A DNA stretch of 49,469 nucleotides, from assembly GCA_017416325.1 (NCBI GenBank), contig JAFQCV010000001.1, positions 1-49,469 on the forward strand, in the 5' to 3' direction. The stretch comes from Oscillospiraceae bacterium. Lineage in GTDB: Bacteria; Bacillota; Clostridia; Oscillospirales; Oscillospiraceae. The notes beneath the pieces were generated by a model. The model was not told where the DNA came from. It did not search any database and was given only the letters and a program-made list of their open reading frames with translations. Both the position numbers and the translations under genes were made by a program. Numbering within the stretch: position 1 is the first letter of the stretch; each line of letters begins with the position of its first letter. This document shows, one piece after another, positions 24,545 through 32,230 of this stretch.

Positions 24545-26345
24545 GGGGTGTCTGGCGGGAAGATGTGCTGTTGCGTGCTGGACATGATTGCTTTGGAACA
24601 GGAAACTGAAGCAGGTATCCGCAATATGGCGGTATATACTCTGGAACAGAACCAATCGGGAATTTCTTTGTGCCTCCCCCAAATGGCTCCCAATCGGTAT
24701 TCAGAAGCATGGTGACTTTACCATCCAGGTCCGGAGCAATGACTGCTTCCTTGTCAGAGAAGTTGAACAAGGCCAGAAGGGTCTGCTTTCCATCGGTTCG
24801 GGTATAGCCGAAGACGCACTTATTATCGCTCTTGCAGTCCACCCATTTGAAACCATCGTAGGTATGATCCAGCGTCCAAATGGCTTTCTTTTTCAGATAC
24901 AGCCGATTCAGTTCTCCGATATAACGGTGGAAGGAGCCATGGGCAGGCATTTTCAGTAAATCCCAGTCTGGTTCCCGGCGTTCGTCCCACTCTCGGAACA
25001 TGGCAAGTTCATTACCCATGAAATTCAGCTTCTTTCCGGGGTGGGTTATCATGTAGAGGTACAGGAGCCGTGCCTGGGCGAATTTCTGCTCATAGCTTCC
25101 GTTCAGCTTGTCGATGATGGTTTTCTTGCCGTGCACCACTTCATCATGGGAGAAGGGCAGGATGTACCGCTCGTTGTAGGCATAGAAGATGGAGAAAGTG
25201 ATTTTGTCAGGCATATTGGCCCGGTCATAGGGGTGGCACTCAAAGTATTTCAGGGTGTCGTGCATCCAGCCTAAGTCCCATTTATAGTCAAAGCCCAGAC
25301 CGCCTTCGTCCACATCCTTGGTCACGCCGGGATAGGCGGTGGAGTCCTCCGCAATCAGCATAGCGGTGGGATGAAGCCGATGCAGTCCCTGATTCATAAT
25401 CTTCAGGAAGTTGATGGTAACACCGTTCTCGCCACGTTTTTCATCACCCTGCCAGTAGATCAGGCGGCTGACGGCATCCATCCGCAAGCCGTCAAAGTGG
25501 TATTCCTTCAGCCAGTAGTTGGCGGCGGACTGCAGGAAGCAGGCCACCTCCCGCCGGGAGTGGATGAAGTTATAGCTGCCCCATTCGCTTTCGCCCACAT
25601 CCTTGTGAGGGTATTCGTAGAGGGCAGTGCCGTCAAATTCCTTCAGACCGTAGGCATCCACGGCGAAGTGGACAGGGACAAAGTCCATGATGGCACCGAT
25701 CCCGGCATTATGGAGCTTGTCAATCAGCTCCATGAGCTGTGCGGCTGTGCCGTAGCGGGAGGTGGGCGCAAAGAATCCTGTATTCTGATAGCCCCAGCTT
25801 CCGTCAAAGGGATGTTCAGAGAGGGGCATGAACTCCACATAGTTGTATCCGTATTCCTTGAGATAGGCGATCAGATCATCAGCAATCTCGTTGTAGCTAT
25901 ACCACTTGCCATCCTTTAGTTTCCATGAACCCAGATGTAGCTCATAAATGTTCAGGGGCTTGTCATAGCACCGTGTGCGCTTCTTCATCCATGTTTCGTC
26001 GGTGAACTTGTACTCGCCCAGATCCCGGATGATGGAGCAGGCACCGGGGCGCAGCTCCATACCGAAGCCATAGGGATCGCAGTGCTCCGCCCGGCCATTT
26101 GGACCATAGATTACATACTTGTACATCTGACCCGGCTTGGCATCTTTGGAGAAGCCTGTCCACACACCGCTCTGGTGCATCTGTGACAAGGGTTCTTCTT
26201 TCCATCCGTTAAACTCGCCCACCACGGTGATTCCTCGTGCGTTGGGTGCATAAGTGCGGAACACCACGCCCTCATCTTCCAGGTGCGCACCGAAGTATTC
26301 GTAGGCATCAAAGCTTTCGCCCATGTAGAATTTTTGCAGATTCAT
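24528..26345 (-). CDS. glgB: 1,4-alpha-glucan branching enzyme
   Basis: 605-residue GH13 enzyme that makes alpha-1,6 branches in glycogen. An N-terminal CBM48-like domain (residues about 20-105, VVGEFNGW) precedes the barrel. Catalytic residues are visible: nucleophile D290 in GLRMDAVSR, acid E333 in LIAEDST and D401 in FSHDEVV. GGAGGG lies 6 bases before the ATG. No glgC, glgA or glgP is adjacent, which is odd: it is isolated cargo inside a mobile element. The C-terminus has an unusual polar tail after IPPYCGYLLQF, and its last residues are encoded by boundary repeat A, suggesting that recombination replaced the natural end. Confidence 0.93.
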   Translation of the reverse strand: MNLQKFYMGESFDAYEYFGAHLEDEGVVFRTYAPNARGITVVGEFNGWKEEPLSQMHQSGVWTGFSKDAKPGQMYKYVIYGPNGRAEHCDPYGFGMELRPGACSIIRDLGEYKFTDETWMKKRTRCYDKPLNIYELHLGSWKLKDGKWYSYNEIADDLIAYLKEYGYNYVEFMPLSEHPFDGSWGYQNTGFFAPTSRYGTAAQLMELIDKLHNAGIGAIMDFVPVHFAVDAYGLKEFDGTALYEYPHKDVGESEWGSYNFIHSRREVACFLQSAANYWLKEYHFDGLRMDAVSRLIYWQGDEKRGENGVTINFLKIMNQGLHRLHPTAMLIAEDSTAYPGVTKDVDEGGLGFDYKWDLGWMHDTLKYFECHPYDRANMPDKITFSIFYAYNERYILPFSHDEVVHGKKTIIDKLNGSYEQKFAQARLLYLYMITHPGKKLNFMGNELAMFREWDERREPDWDLLKMPAHGSFHRYIGELNRLYLKKKAIWTLDHTYDGFKWVDCKSDNKCVFGYTRTDGKQTLLALFNFSDKEAVIAPDLDGKVTMLLNTDWEPFGGGTKKFPIGSVPEYIPPYCGYLLQFPVPKQSCPARNSTSSRQTPPNKTK

Positions 26346-26364
26346 AACGCCCTCCTTTTGCGAT

Positions 26365-26374
26365 ACACTTGTGT
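26365..26374. promoter_or_regulatory. Possible operator between glgB and TetR gene
   Basis: ACACTTGTGT is a palindrome (ACAC/GTGT) in the glgB leader, between its predicted promoter and start. Given the divergent TetR-type gene it is a candidate operator, but it is short and unsupported otherwise. Confidence 0.3.
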
Positions 26375-26392
26375 CGGTTTTTCTTTTGTGTT

Positions 26393-26422
26393 ATCATAGC
26401 ATAAGAAGAAATTCCTTTTCAA
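26393..26422 (-). promoter_or_regulatory. Predicted glgB promoter
   Basis: Minus strand: TTGAAA (26422-26417), 18-base spacer, TATGAT (26398-26393), about 50 bases before the glgB start. Confidence 0.5.
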
Positions 26423-26469
26423 TGGCTCCGGCGCAACTGACACATTGGATAAGAAAGTGGGTCTTTTTT

Positions 26470-27003
26470 ATGTACCATAAGCAGGCAAATAGGACAGCAA
26501 TTCAGAGCCAGCACATGATCACCGATGCTCTGTTCAGCCTGCTGAAACGCAAACCCTTTCAGCAGATCACCGTCACGGAAATCTGCGAGGAAGCCGCAAT
26601 CGGACGAAAGACCTTCTACCGCAACTTTGAACTGCGGGAAGATGTCATCGACTTCTGGCTGGATTTGCGGTGTGCGGAGTACGAAAAAGATCTACTTTCT
26701 GTTCCGTTGGAAGAAATGCTCCAATATCATTGTGCATTTCTGAAGAAGTACACAAGTGAACTGATCGCCTTGTATCAGAACGGTCTGCATCCCATGGTTG
26801 AGAAAAAATTCTCCATCTTCCTGCCGGACACCATGCCGCTCTGGTCAGAAGACCCGGTGGAACAGGAATACCGGAGTCAATATATCATCGCAGGCATTGA
26901 AGCTATCATCCGGGTCTGGGTAACCCGGGGGTTTCAGGAAAGCGTTGAGGAAGTCGTGGAAATCGTGAAACGAGCACATCAGCAGCAGGTACCAATTCAA
27001 TAA
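26470..27003 (+). CDS. TetR/AcrR family transcriptional regulator
   Basis: 177-residue repressor-like protein. The N-terminal helix-turn-helix is typical: ITDALFSLLKRKPFQQITVTEICEEAAIGRKTFYRNF (residues about 16-52), followed by a helical ligand domain that I cannot assign. It is divergent from glgB, so it may control glgB. The ATG at 26470 begins the usual TetR N-terminus; in-frame starts up to 99 bases upstream would overlap the glgB promoter region. The ribosome site is weak. Confidence 0.82.
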   Translation: MYHKQANRTAIQSQHMITDALFSLLKRKPFQQITVTEICEEAAIGRKTFYRNFELREDVIDFWLDLRCAEYEKDLLSVPLEEMLQYHCAFLKKYTSELIALYQNGLHPMVEKKFSIFLPDTMPLWSEDPVEQEYRSQYIIAGIEAIIRVWVTRGFQESVEEVVEIVKRAHQQQVPIQ

Positions 27004-27021
27004 ACAACTGACTGGTAGCAG

Positions 27022-27306
27022 TTAAATGAGCTGCATTCGTTGCTTTGCTACTGTACTTGCTGATTGCCTGCGTTGTTCGTTGTAAGGTGCAGTCAGTCGG
27101 ATACTGACTCTGTGCTTATCGATCTCGAACCGCAGTCCGCCTTGCTCGTCATCCTCTATCAATTGGCATAGGTCAGGATAGGTGGAGGCGTAGGCAGTCA
27201 GGCGCTTTTTGAGTTTGGTATTGTAGGTATAGATCTCAGCGGTGCTGTCGTATTCGTTGAAGTACAGTTCAGTGACTTTTCGTTTCTTTTTAGGTATCTT
27301 TTTCAT
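27022..27306 (-). CDS. Conserved small mobile-element protein
   Basis: 94 residues, very basic start (KKIPKKKRKV), then TELYFNEYDSTAEIYTYNTKLKKRL and GGLRFEIDKHRVSIRLTAPYNEQRR. I recognise this as a small ORF type common in Clostridia mobile elements, without known function; it is probably nucleic-acid associated given its charge. A strong AAGGAGG precedes the ATG. It lies between the integrase and the TetR gene. Confidence 0.65.
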   Translation of the reverse strand: MKKIPKKKRKVTELYFNEYDSTAEIYTYNTKLKKRLTAYASTYPDLCQLIEDDEQGGLRFEIDKHRVSIRLTAPYNEQRRQSASTVAKQRMQLI

Positions 27307-27379
27307 TAAAACCTCCTTATAGTTGATTCATTCTCCCGGCTCTAGAGCTGGGAAATTGGGACTAAAATCTGATAACGAA

Positions 27380-27413
27380 GCCGTGAACGATGCGTAGGTC
27401 GTTCACGGCTTTT
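27380..27413. terminator. Hairpin downstream of the integrase gene
   Basis: GCCGTGAACGA pairs perfectly with TCGTTCACGGC (11 bp, 8-base loop) and has TTTT on the plus-strand side. It sits 22 bases past the integrase stop; the T-run orientation would favour plus-strand termination, so its role for the integrase is uncertain. Confidence 0.5.
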
Positions 27414-27434
27414 CTGTCGGCTGGAAAGCCGAAT

Positions 27435-28577
27435 TTACATACTCAGGATATTTCCCATGGTCTGAGCTGCTTCCTTCTGCGCCGAGGTGGTGACATGGGC
27501 ATAGGTGTCCAGGGTGAATCCTGCGGAGAAGTGACCCAGCATACCGCTGACCGTCTTAATGTCCACACCGTTCTGGAGTGCAATGGTGGCGAAAGTGTGA
27601 CGGAGGTCGTGGAATCTGACCTTCGGGATGCCCGCTCTTTCAAGCACACGCTTGAGCATATTGTTGACGCTGTCCGGGGAGATGGGACCACCGTTGGGAG
27701 AGGGAAATACATACTGGTCATTGGTTTTCCGTTTCTGTTCTCGCAGGACTTCGATTGCCTGAGGCGAGATGCTGACTGCCCTGTAGGAATTCTTGGTTTT
27801 CAGCGGCGACTCCACGATTTTGCCATCTACTCTAGCGATCTGCCGCCGCACCTTGATGATTCCATTTTTCCAATCAATATCCTGCCACTTGAGACCCAGA
27901 AGTTCACCCCGGCGCAGGCCGGTTGCCAGCTCGATGTAGTACATTTCGTAGACACCGGTGGCTTTCGCTTCCTGAAGGAACGCCTGGAGCTGCTCTGCCG
28001 GGATGGTCTGCATCTCCTTGTGTTCCAGCTTGGGGAGAGCCACCGCTTTGCAGGGATTCTCCGAGATGATCTTCTGCGCCACTGCGAAGTCCATGGCAGA
28101 GGAGATGACCTGGTTGATATTCCGCACCGTCTTGGCGGACAAGCCTTTCGGCTGGTGTTCCGCTTCAATTCGTTCTACCCGGCCCTTGTTCATCAGCTTG
28201 CGGTACAGCTTTTGAAGATCCATGGTGCTGAGCTTCTCCAAGGGAATCTTACCGATGTTTGGTGCCACATGGTGATCAATGTAACCCCGGTAGGTCTGAT
28301 GGCTGGATGGCCTGACTTTGATTTTGCAGACATTCTCGAACCATTCGTCCATCCATTGCTCCACCGTGTACTTGCCTGTCCGGGTGAAATCTACCTTTTT
28401 AGCTTCTTCCAAAGCCCGTTTCAGTTTTTCCTTGACCTCGGCTTGAGTTTTGCCAAGGACATTCTTGAAGATCTGTTTGCCGGTTTCCGGGTCGGTTCCG
28501 GCAGTGTATCTTCCTTCCCAACGGCCGTCTTTCCGCTTTCGGATGTTACCCTCGCCGTTGGCTCTGCGCTTTGCCAT
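27435..28577 (-). CDS. int: Tyrosine site-specific integrase
   Basis: 380-residue phage/Tn916-type integrase that recombines attP with the tRNA-fMet att site. It has an N-terminal arm-binding domain (GEGNIRKRKDGRWEGRY), a SAM-like core-binding domain, and a catalytic domain with the full set: R222 (TGLRRGE), K260, H323 and R326 (HDLRHTF), H349 (LGHF) and nucleophile Y359 (LDTYAHV). The ATG at 28577 begins the canonical MAKRRANGEG sequence with AAAGGATG upstream; an in-frame start at 28649 is rejected. The gene is the last of the minus-strand mobilisation block, separated from the relaxase by a hairpin and repeat B. Confidence 0.95.
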   Translation of the reverse strand: MAKRRANGEGNIRKRKDGRWEGRYTAGTDPETGKQIFKNVLGKTQAEVKEKLKRALEEAKKVDFTRTGKYTVEQWMDEWFENVCKIKVRPSSHQTYRGYIDHHVAPNIGKIPLEKLSTMDLQKLYRKLMNKGRVERIEAEHQPKGLSAKTVRNINQVISSAMDFAVAQKIISENPCKAVALPKLEHKEMQTIPAEQLQAFLQEAKATGVYEMYYIELATGLRRGELLGLKWQDIDWKNGIIKVRRQIARVDGKIVESPLKTKNSYRAVSISPQAIEVLREQKRKTNDQYVFPSPNGGPISPDSVNNMLKRVLERAGIPKVRFHDLRHTFATIALQNGVDIKTVSGMLGHFSAGFTLDTYAHVTTSAQKEAAQTMGNILSM

Positions 28578-28684
28578 AAATATCACATCCTTTCGTAGCG
28601 CAAATATTACCACACTAATTTGAAAATAGCTATTCACCAAACCTACCAAAGGTTGCGCCTAAAAAGTGTGCGTGACCTGGGGTA

Positions 28685-28711
28685 GGTTTATTTGTTGATT
28701 TCGTTTTGTTA
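28685..28711 (+). repeat. Module-boundary repeat B
   Basis: TTTATTTGTTGATTTCGTTT plus TGTTA, one base different from repeat A over the core. It lies between integrase and relaxase genes and is followed by a large hairpin. Confidence 0.7.
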
Positions 28712-28715
28712 CCTG

Positions 28716-28749
28716 CCGCCGGACAACACCGATAGGTGCTGTCCGGCGG
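28716..28749. terminator. Hairpin after the relaxase gene
   Basis: CCGCCGGACA pairs with TGTCCGGCGG (10 bp), and inside it CACC pairs with GGTG around a GATA loop. It starts 6 bases beyond the relaxase stop on the minus strand, but lacks a U-run; a related hairpin follows repeat D. Confidence 0.55.
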
Positions 28750-28755
28750 TATTGG

Positions 28756-30456
28756 TTACATGGTTTGCCCCGAATCGTAGTCGTATTCATAACCACTGGA
28801 ACGCTGACCATGGGCCTGCTTCTTTTCCTCGATCTTCTGCCGCTGCTTCCGGTCAATGGAATTCCTGCGGCGGATGTGCTGATTGGCGCTGGTCTGGATC
28901 ATACCCGCCAATCCCCGGAACAGCCCGAACACTGCGGAGGTGGTTTGCCGGTGGATGTGGTGTTGTACCTTTTCCAGCAGCGCGGAAGCATATTCATTGC
29001 CATGGCTGGCGGATGCTTTCAGCCATTCCATGCCCACTTCCAGATTCTGCGGCACACCCTGTCCGAAGCAGTAGATCTTTCCAAGCTGGTATTCGGCATA
29101 GGAATTGCCTTGCTCCGCTGCCAGTTCGAACATGGAGATTGCTTTCCGAATATCCGATTTCAGATACTGCTTGCCCATTCCGTACACCGCATCCTTACTG
29201 CCGCGGATGGCGGCATCATGCAGAAATTGCTTGACTTCGGGATCTGGCTCCACCTCCGGCTTACGGAGGCTTTCTACCGCGTTTGGGTACACATCCGAAC
29301 TGTCGTCAACAAAGTCCACACGGGGCGGAACGGGGTCTGACAGGGGCAGTTCTTCCTGTGGGAGCTGCAACTGCAATGCCGCCTGCACCACCGCATTGCG
29401 GATAGTTCGGAATTCCTTTTCCTGTTCCAGAGGAATCCGGTCCGGCATCTTGTTGGTGTAGGTGCGAAGCACATCTTCTTTCTGCGCATACCATAGAGAG
29501 TACAATTCCTGGATTCTGCTGTCCCCGGCCAGTTCAGCAACGATGGCATCCACCAGTTTCTTGGTGCCAGCATTCAGATAACCGTACTGCTTTTTACCCT
29601 TGGCTTTTTCCAGCCTGTCCGCAAGCTGCACCAGCATCATCTGCATCTGAGGATTGTCAAAGCTGCCGTGATTGATAGCATCCACGATTTCGGTAATGCG
29701 GTCCCGGCTTTCCTGGCGCAGTTCGTCACGAAGATCGGACTGCTTCTGATAAATCTGTAGCAGATCCTGACGGAAGATTTCCTGTGCCAGATTGCTCTTG
29801 ATAGTTTCGATGCCCCTGGTTGAGAGATAGGCTTCGTTGGGGTCGACCGAGTAGGCCATCATGTGAACATGGGGATGGTGACCTTCGTTATGGAATGCAG
29901 CGTACCAGCGGAAGTTCTCCGGGGAAATCTTCATCTGCTGGGCGATCATGTTCCGCTGAGAACGAAGAAGGTGCATCCATGCATCCGGGTTGTTATAGCC
30001 CAGCCGCTCCGCATCCTCACGGCGGAGGGAGATGATGTGTGTCCAGATATTGCCGGGGTGGTCATTCATCTCTTTTTGCACTTGGGACAACACAATGGGA
30101 ACACCTTCATCTGTGAACAGGCCATTGCTGCCGGGGCGCTCATCGATGTACTTGAGATACACATCCCGCTGTGGTGCATCACCATGCAATTCCAGGATGC
30201 CGCTGATGAACGCATCCGCATTACCGCGAGTAGGGTTTGCAAGGTAATCTTCGTACTCATGGCTTTCTCTGCTTTGCGGATGCTTCTTGATGAGTGCATT
30301 GATCTGCTTTTGCTGTTCGGCTGTGGCAGGCAGATGGCGGGAGGTATCTTCCGCCATCTCCACACCTTCACGAGTGGCGATGTACTTCAGGTAGCCGCCG
30401 GGAGATTTCTTGCCGCCTGGTTTCAGATATGGCGATTTCAGAATGAGCCTTGCCAT
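28756..30456 (-). CDS. MobP-type relaxase with C-terminal Sel1-like repeats
   Basis: 566-residue relaxase that nicks oriT and pilots the strand during mobilisation. The N-terminus (LILKSPYLKPGG...GGYLKYIATREGVE) and the metal-binding histidine cluster HNEGHHPHVH (H189, H193, H194, H196, H198) match the MobP3-like group. A helical middle is followed by two or more Sel1/TPR-like repeats at about 410-490 (AISMFELAAEQGNSYAEYQLGKIY; MEWLKASASHGNEYASALL), an unusual protein-interaction tail. The accessory gene lies 5 bases upstream in the same operon. The catalytic tyrosine cannot be assigned with confidence. Confidence 0.88.
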   Translation of the reverse strand: MARLILKSPYLKPGGKKSPGGYLKYIATREGVEMAEDTSRHLPATAEQQKQINALIKKHPQSRESHEYEDYLANPTRGNADAFISGILELHGDAPQRDVYLKYIDERPGSNGLFTDEGVPIVLSQVQKEMNDHPGNIWTHIISLRREDAERLGYNNPDAWMHLLRSQRNMIAQQMKISPENFRWYAAFHNEGHHPHVHMMAYSVDPNEAYLSTRGIETIKSNLAQEIFRQDLLQIYQKQSDLRDELRQESRDRITEIVDAINHGSFDNPQMQMMLVQLADRLEKAKGKKQYGYLNAGTKKLVDAIVAELAGDSRIQELYSLWYAQKEDVLRTYTNKMPDRIPLEQEKEFRTIRNAVVQAALQLQLPQEELPLSDPVPPRVDFVDDSSDVYPNAVESLRKPEVEPDPEVKQFLHDAAIRGSKDAVYGMGKQYLKSDIRKAISMFELAAEQGNSYAEYQLGKIYCFGQGVPQNLEVGMEWLKASASHGNEYASALLEKVQHHIHRQTTSAVFGLFRGLAGMIQTSANQHIRRRNSIDRKQRQKIEEKKQAHGQRSSGYEYDYDSGQTM

Positions 30457-30461
30457 CTATA

Positions 30462-30866
30462 TCACCCCTCATATGCTTTCTGGATTTCTTTTAGATCTAC
30501 TCTGCCATTGAGTGCTTTGACTTGCTGCACGCAGTAGTCGCGAAGTCCATCCAGGTAATCATCCTCGTAGCGGTATCGCCCAGCGGTCAGGTGATTTTGC
30601 ACGGCAAGCTCCACCGCTACCTTGAACAGCATTTGGTTGATCCTGTCCTCGGTCAGTGCGATCTTGCTTCCGATGACCGATTCCAGCGCCGGGGTCAGCA
30701 CCCGGCTGTTTTCCTTCATGTTGATTACGGCGATGTAGTGCATGATGGCATCACAGATGAATTCGCTTCTGGAATCTGCGCCGGATTTCTCCACCGCGGC
30801 ATCGCATTGGTCCAGCAATTCTTCGCTGATGTACACACCGATTCGTTTTCCGGTTTTGTTGTCCAT
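30462..30866 (-). CDS. Relaxosome accessory protein, ribbon-helix-helix type
   Basis: 134 residues. The N-terminus KRIGVYISEELLDQCD and SRSEFICDAIMHYI resembles a ribbon-helix-helix DNA-binding domain, followed by a helical region. It directly precedes the relaxase with 5 bases between, the normal place for an oriT-binding partner. A GGAGG ribosome site lies upstream. Confidence 0.72.
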   Translation of the reverse strand: MDNKTGKRIGVYISEELLDQCDAAVEKSGADSRSEFICDAIMHYIAVINMKENSRVLTPALESVIGSKIALTEDRINQMLFKVAVELAVQNHLTAGRYRYEDDYLDGLRDYCVQQVKALNGRVDLKEIQKAYEG

Positions 30867-30939
30867 TTTCCTCCTTCCTGGGGTTTAGAACCCCTGCTGA
30901 ATTGTTGATACTCTAAGGAAATTCGGTTTTCAGGCGCCT

Positions 30940-31060
30940 ATTTTCGGGGGTATCCCGGAAAAGGTAACACTTTAGAAACCTCGTAAAAGCCCCGCACGGC
31001 GTTGCCGGGCGGTGTATTTCGGAGGTATCCGCCAGAGGGCGGAATACCTCCTTTATCCCG
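30940..31060. other. Candidate oriT region
   Basis: Noncoding 248-base gap upstream of the relaxase operon. It contains a strong hairpin at 31021-31051 (GGAGGTAT+CCGCC pairing with GGCGG+ATACCTCC, one bulged A) and a second GC-rich imperfect repeat at about 30987-31012. Position and structure fit an origin of transfer; no nick site can be identified from sequence alone. Confidence 0.4.
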
Positions 31061-31114
31061 CTTTCAAATACTTTCTTCCGAAATCCACGGAATTGGCATC
31101 GAAAGCCGTGTCGC

Positions 31115-31483
31115 TTATGCGGGAAAATCCTCACCGATGAACAGCGGAAGTTCGTCCACTTCTGAATCCAGGTCACGGTAAACCTCCGGGTTATCCAGAC
31201 TCAGCAGATGGTACTCGTTGTTGGAGTAGCCATAAGTGTTGCGGTGTTTGTACACCGCAATCAGCTTCCGCTTTTTCAAAGCCTTTATGGCTTTCTGGAG
31301 CGAAGACTTTTTGATGCCGGTGTCCCGCATGATGGTATCGTGGGTGGGCCAGCAGTATCCCTTGCTGCCGGAACAGCAGACGAGATAGGAGTACAGTTTG
31401 AACTGCGTGGCATCCAGCGGCACCTGGAAAATTTTGTTGGGCAGACGGAAGAATTCCCTGGTAGGCGGCTGATACTTTCTCAT
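31115..31483 (-). CDS. Helix-turn-helix replication-initiator-like protein
   Basis: 122 residues. FFRLPNKIFQVPLDATQFKLYSYLVCCSG resembles the start of RepA_N/winged-helix initiators of Firmicutes elements, then PTHDTIMRDTGIKKSSLQKAIKALKKRKLI is a clear winged HTH. It may act in element replication or as a regulator. The start at 31483 follows AAGGAGGTGA and overlaps the stop of the preceding HTH gene by 4 bases, so the two are translationally coupled. Confidence 0.65.
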   Translation of the reverse strand: MRKYQPPTREFFRLPNKIFQVPLDATQFKLYSYLVCCSGSKGYCWPTHDTIMRDTGIKKSSLQKAIKALKKRKLIAVYKHRNTYGYSNNEYHLLSLDNPEVYRDLDSEVDELPLFIGEDFPA

Positions 31484-31686
31484 TGAATCACCTCCTTGCC
31501 AGCGAGCCAACAGATCAACTCGTCCTTCCGTATAGAAACCTGCCCGTCAAGTTCGGTATAAGGCAGACCGTGCTTACGAATCAAATCGTAAGCCGCATCA
31601 GTGGGGATTCCCAGCAGCTCTGCTACTTGCGACGGTGTCAGTAGCAGAGGCAAGTCGTGAAAATCTATGTAGGTGTTTTCTCTCAA
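31480..31686 (-). CDS. Excisionase-like HTH protein (TTG start), paralogue 1
   Basis: 68-residue MerR-like/HTH_17 protein: LPLLLTPSQVAELLGIPTDAAYDLIRKHGLPYTELDGQVSIRKDELICWL. Such small proteins act as excisionases or regulators in integrative elements. TTG at 31686 is chosen because AGGAGG lies 7 bases upstream. It is a paralogue of the next gene, sharing the order DLPLxLTxxEVxExLGI...AAYxLxRxxGxP. Confidence 0.75.
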   Translation of the reverse strand: MRENTYIDFHDLPLLLTPSQVAELLGIPTDAAYDLIRKHGLPYTELDGQVSIRKDELICWLAGKEVIQ

Positions 31687-31700
31687 TAAGTGTCCTCCTT

Positions 31701-31907
31701 TTAGTTCATTTCGGTTTGATCTTCGATCCATTGGATGAACTTGTCCTTTGGAACGAGGATCCGGGTGCCGATTCTCATGTGTGGGAATCCCTTGCTCCGC
31801 ACCAGCTCATAGGCTGCGGCTCTGGAGATTCCCAGTGCTTCACCTACCTCCTGTGCTGTTAAAGTCAGTGGCAGGTCATCGTAGTTTTTGAAGTTACTTT
31901 CTCTCAA
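31701..31907 (-). CDS. Excisionase-like HTH protein (TTG start), paralogue 2
   Basis: 68 residues: DLPLTLTAQEVGEALGISRAAAYELVRSKGFPHMRIGTRILVPKDKFIQWI, a classic HTH_17 excisionase fold. TTG at 31907 is supported by AAAGGA 9 bases upstream and by the matching TTG-AGA-GAA start of its paralogue; in-frame codons upstream to 32099 show no family similarity. It heads the minus-strand operon HTH-HTH-initiator. Confidence 0.78.
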   Translation of the reverse strand: MRESNFKNYDDLPLTLTAQEVGEALGISRAAAYELVRSKGFPHMRIGTRILVPKDKFIQWIEDQTEMN

Positions 31908-32044
31908 ATTATCAGTCCTTTCGATAAAAATTATGGGTTGTTTACAGTAAAATGGGTATAGTATCCCCTCCTTTCTTTTCTGCGACAGCCGTTCTACCCG
32001 AGTCGGTTCCTGGCCCAGGATCTCTACACCGTATCGCAGCCTTG

Positions 32045-32116
32045 GTGTGCTCATATCGCCGCACACTTCGCCAGCCGCATATCCCCCTCGGACGGTCATT
32101 CAATTGTCAAGGTTCA
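32045..32116 (+). promoter_or_regulatory. Conserved divergent intergenic element, copy 1
   Basis: Hairpin GTGTGC/GCACAC (32045-32066) is followed by TCATTCAATTGTCAAGGTTC (32096-32115). A closely related arrangement is at 47235-47308, also between a minus-strand mobilisation operon and a plus-strand DUF6076 gene. A TATAAT at 32152-32157 may serve the DUF6076 gene. Confidence 0.55.
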
Positions 32117-32230
32117 CACAAGAAGGCATTTCCTTTCTTGCAAGTCCATGATATAATGAAAAAAACGAATTTCACATGGGAAAGGAATCTCAAAGAAATT
32201 CACAAAGTTTGCTGCAGGAGGTGAACGCAG

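Noticed and set aside
24245-24682. Minus-strand frame at the left element end
   Set aside because: It is built from the arm repeats and overlaps the glgB 3' end in another frame.
27390-28598. Open frame of 402 codons opposite the integrase
   Set aside because: The minus strand encodes a complete tyrosine integrase with all catalytic residues; the plus frame is a shadow.
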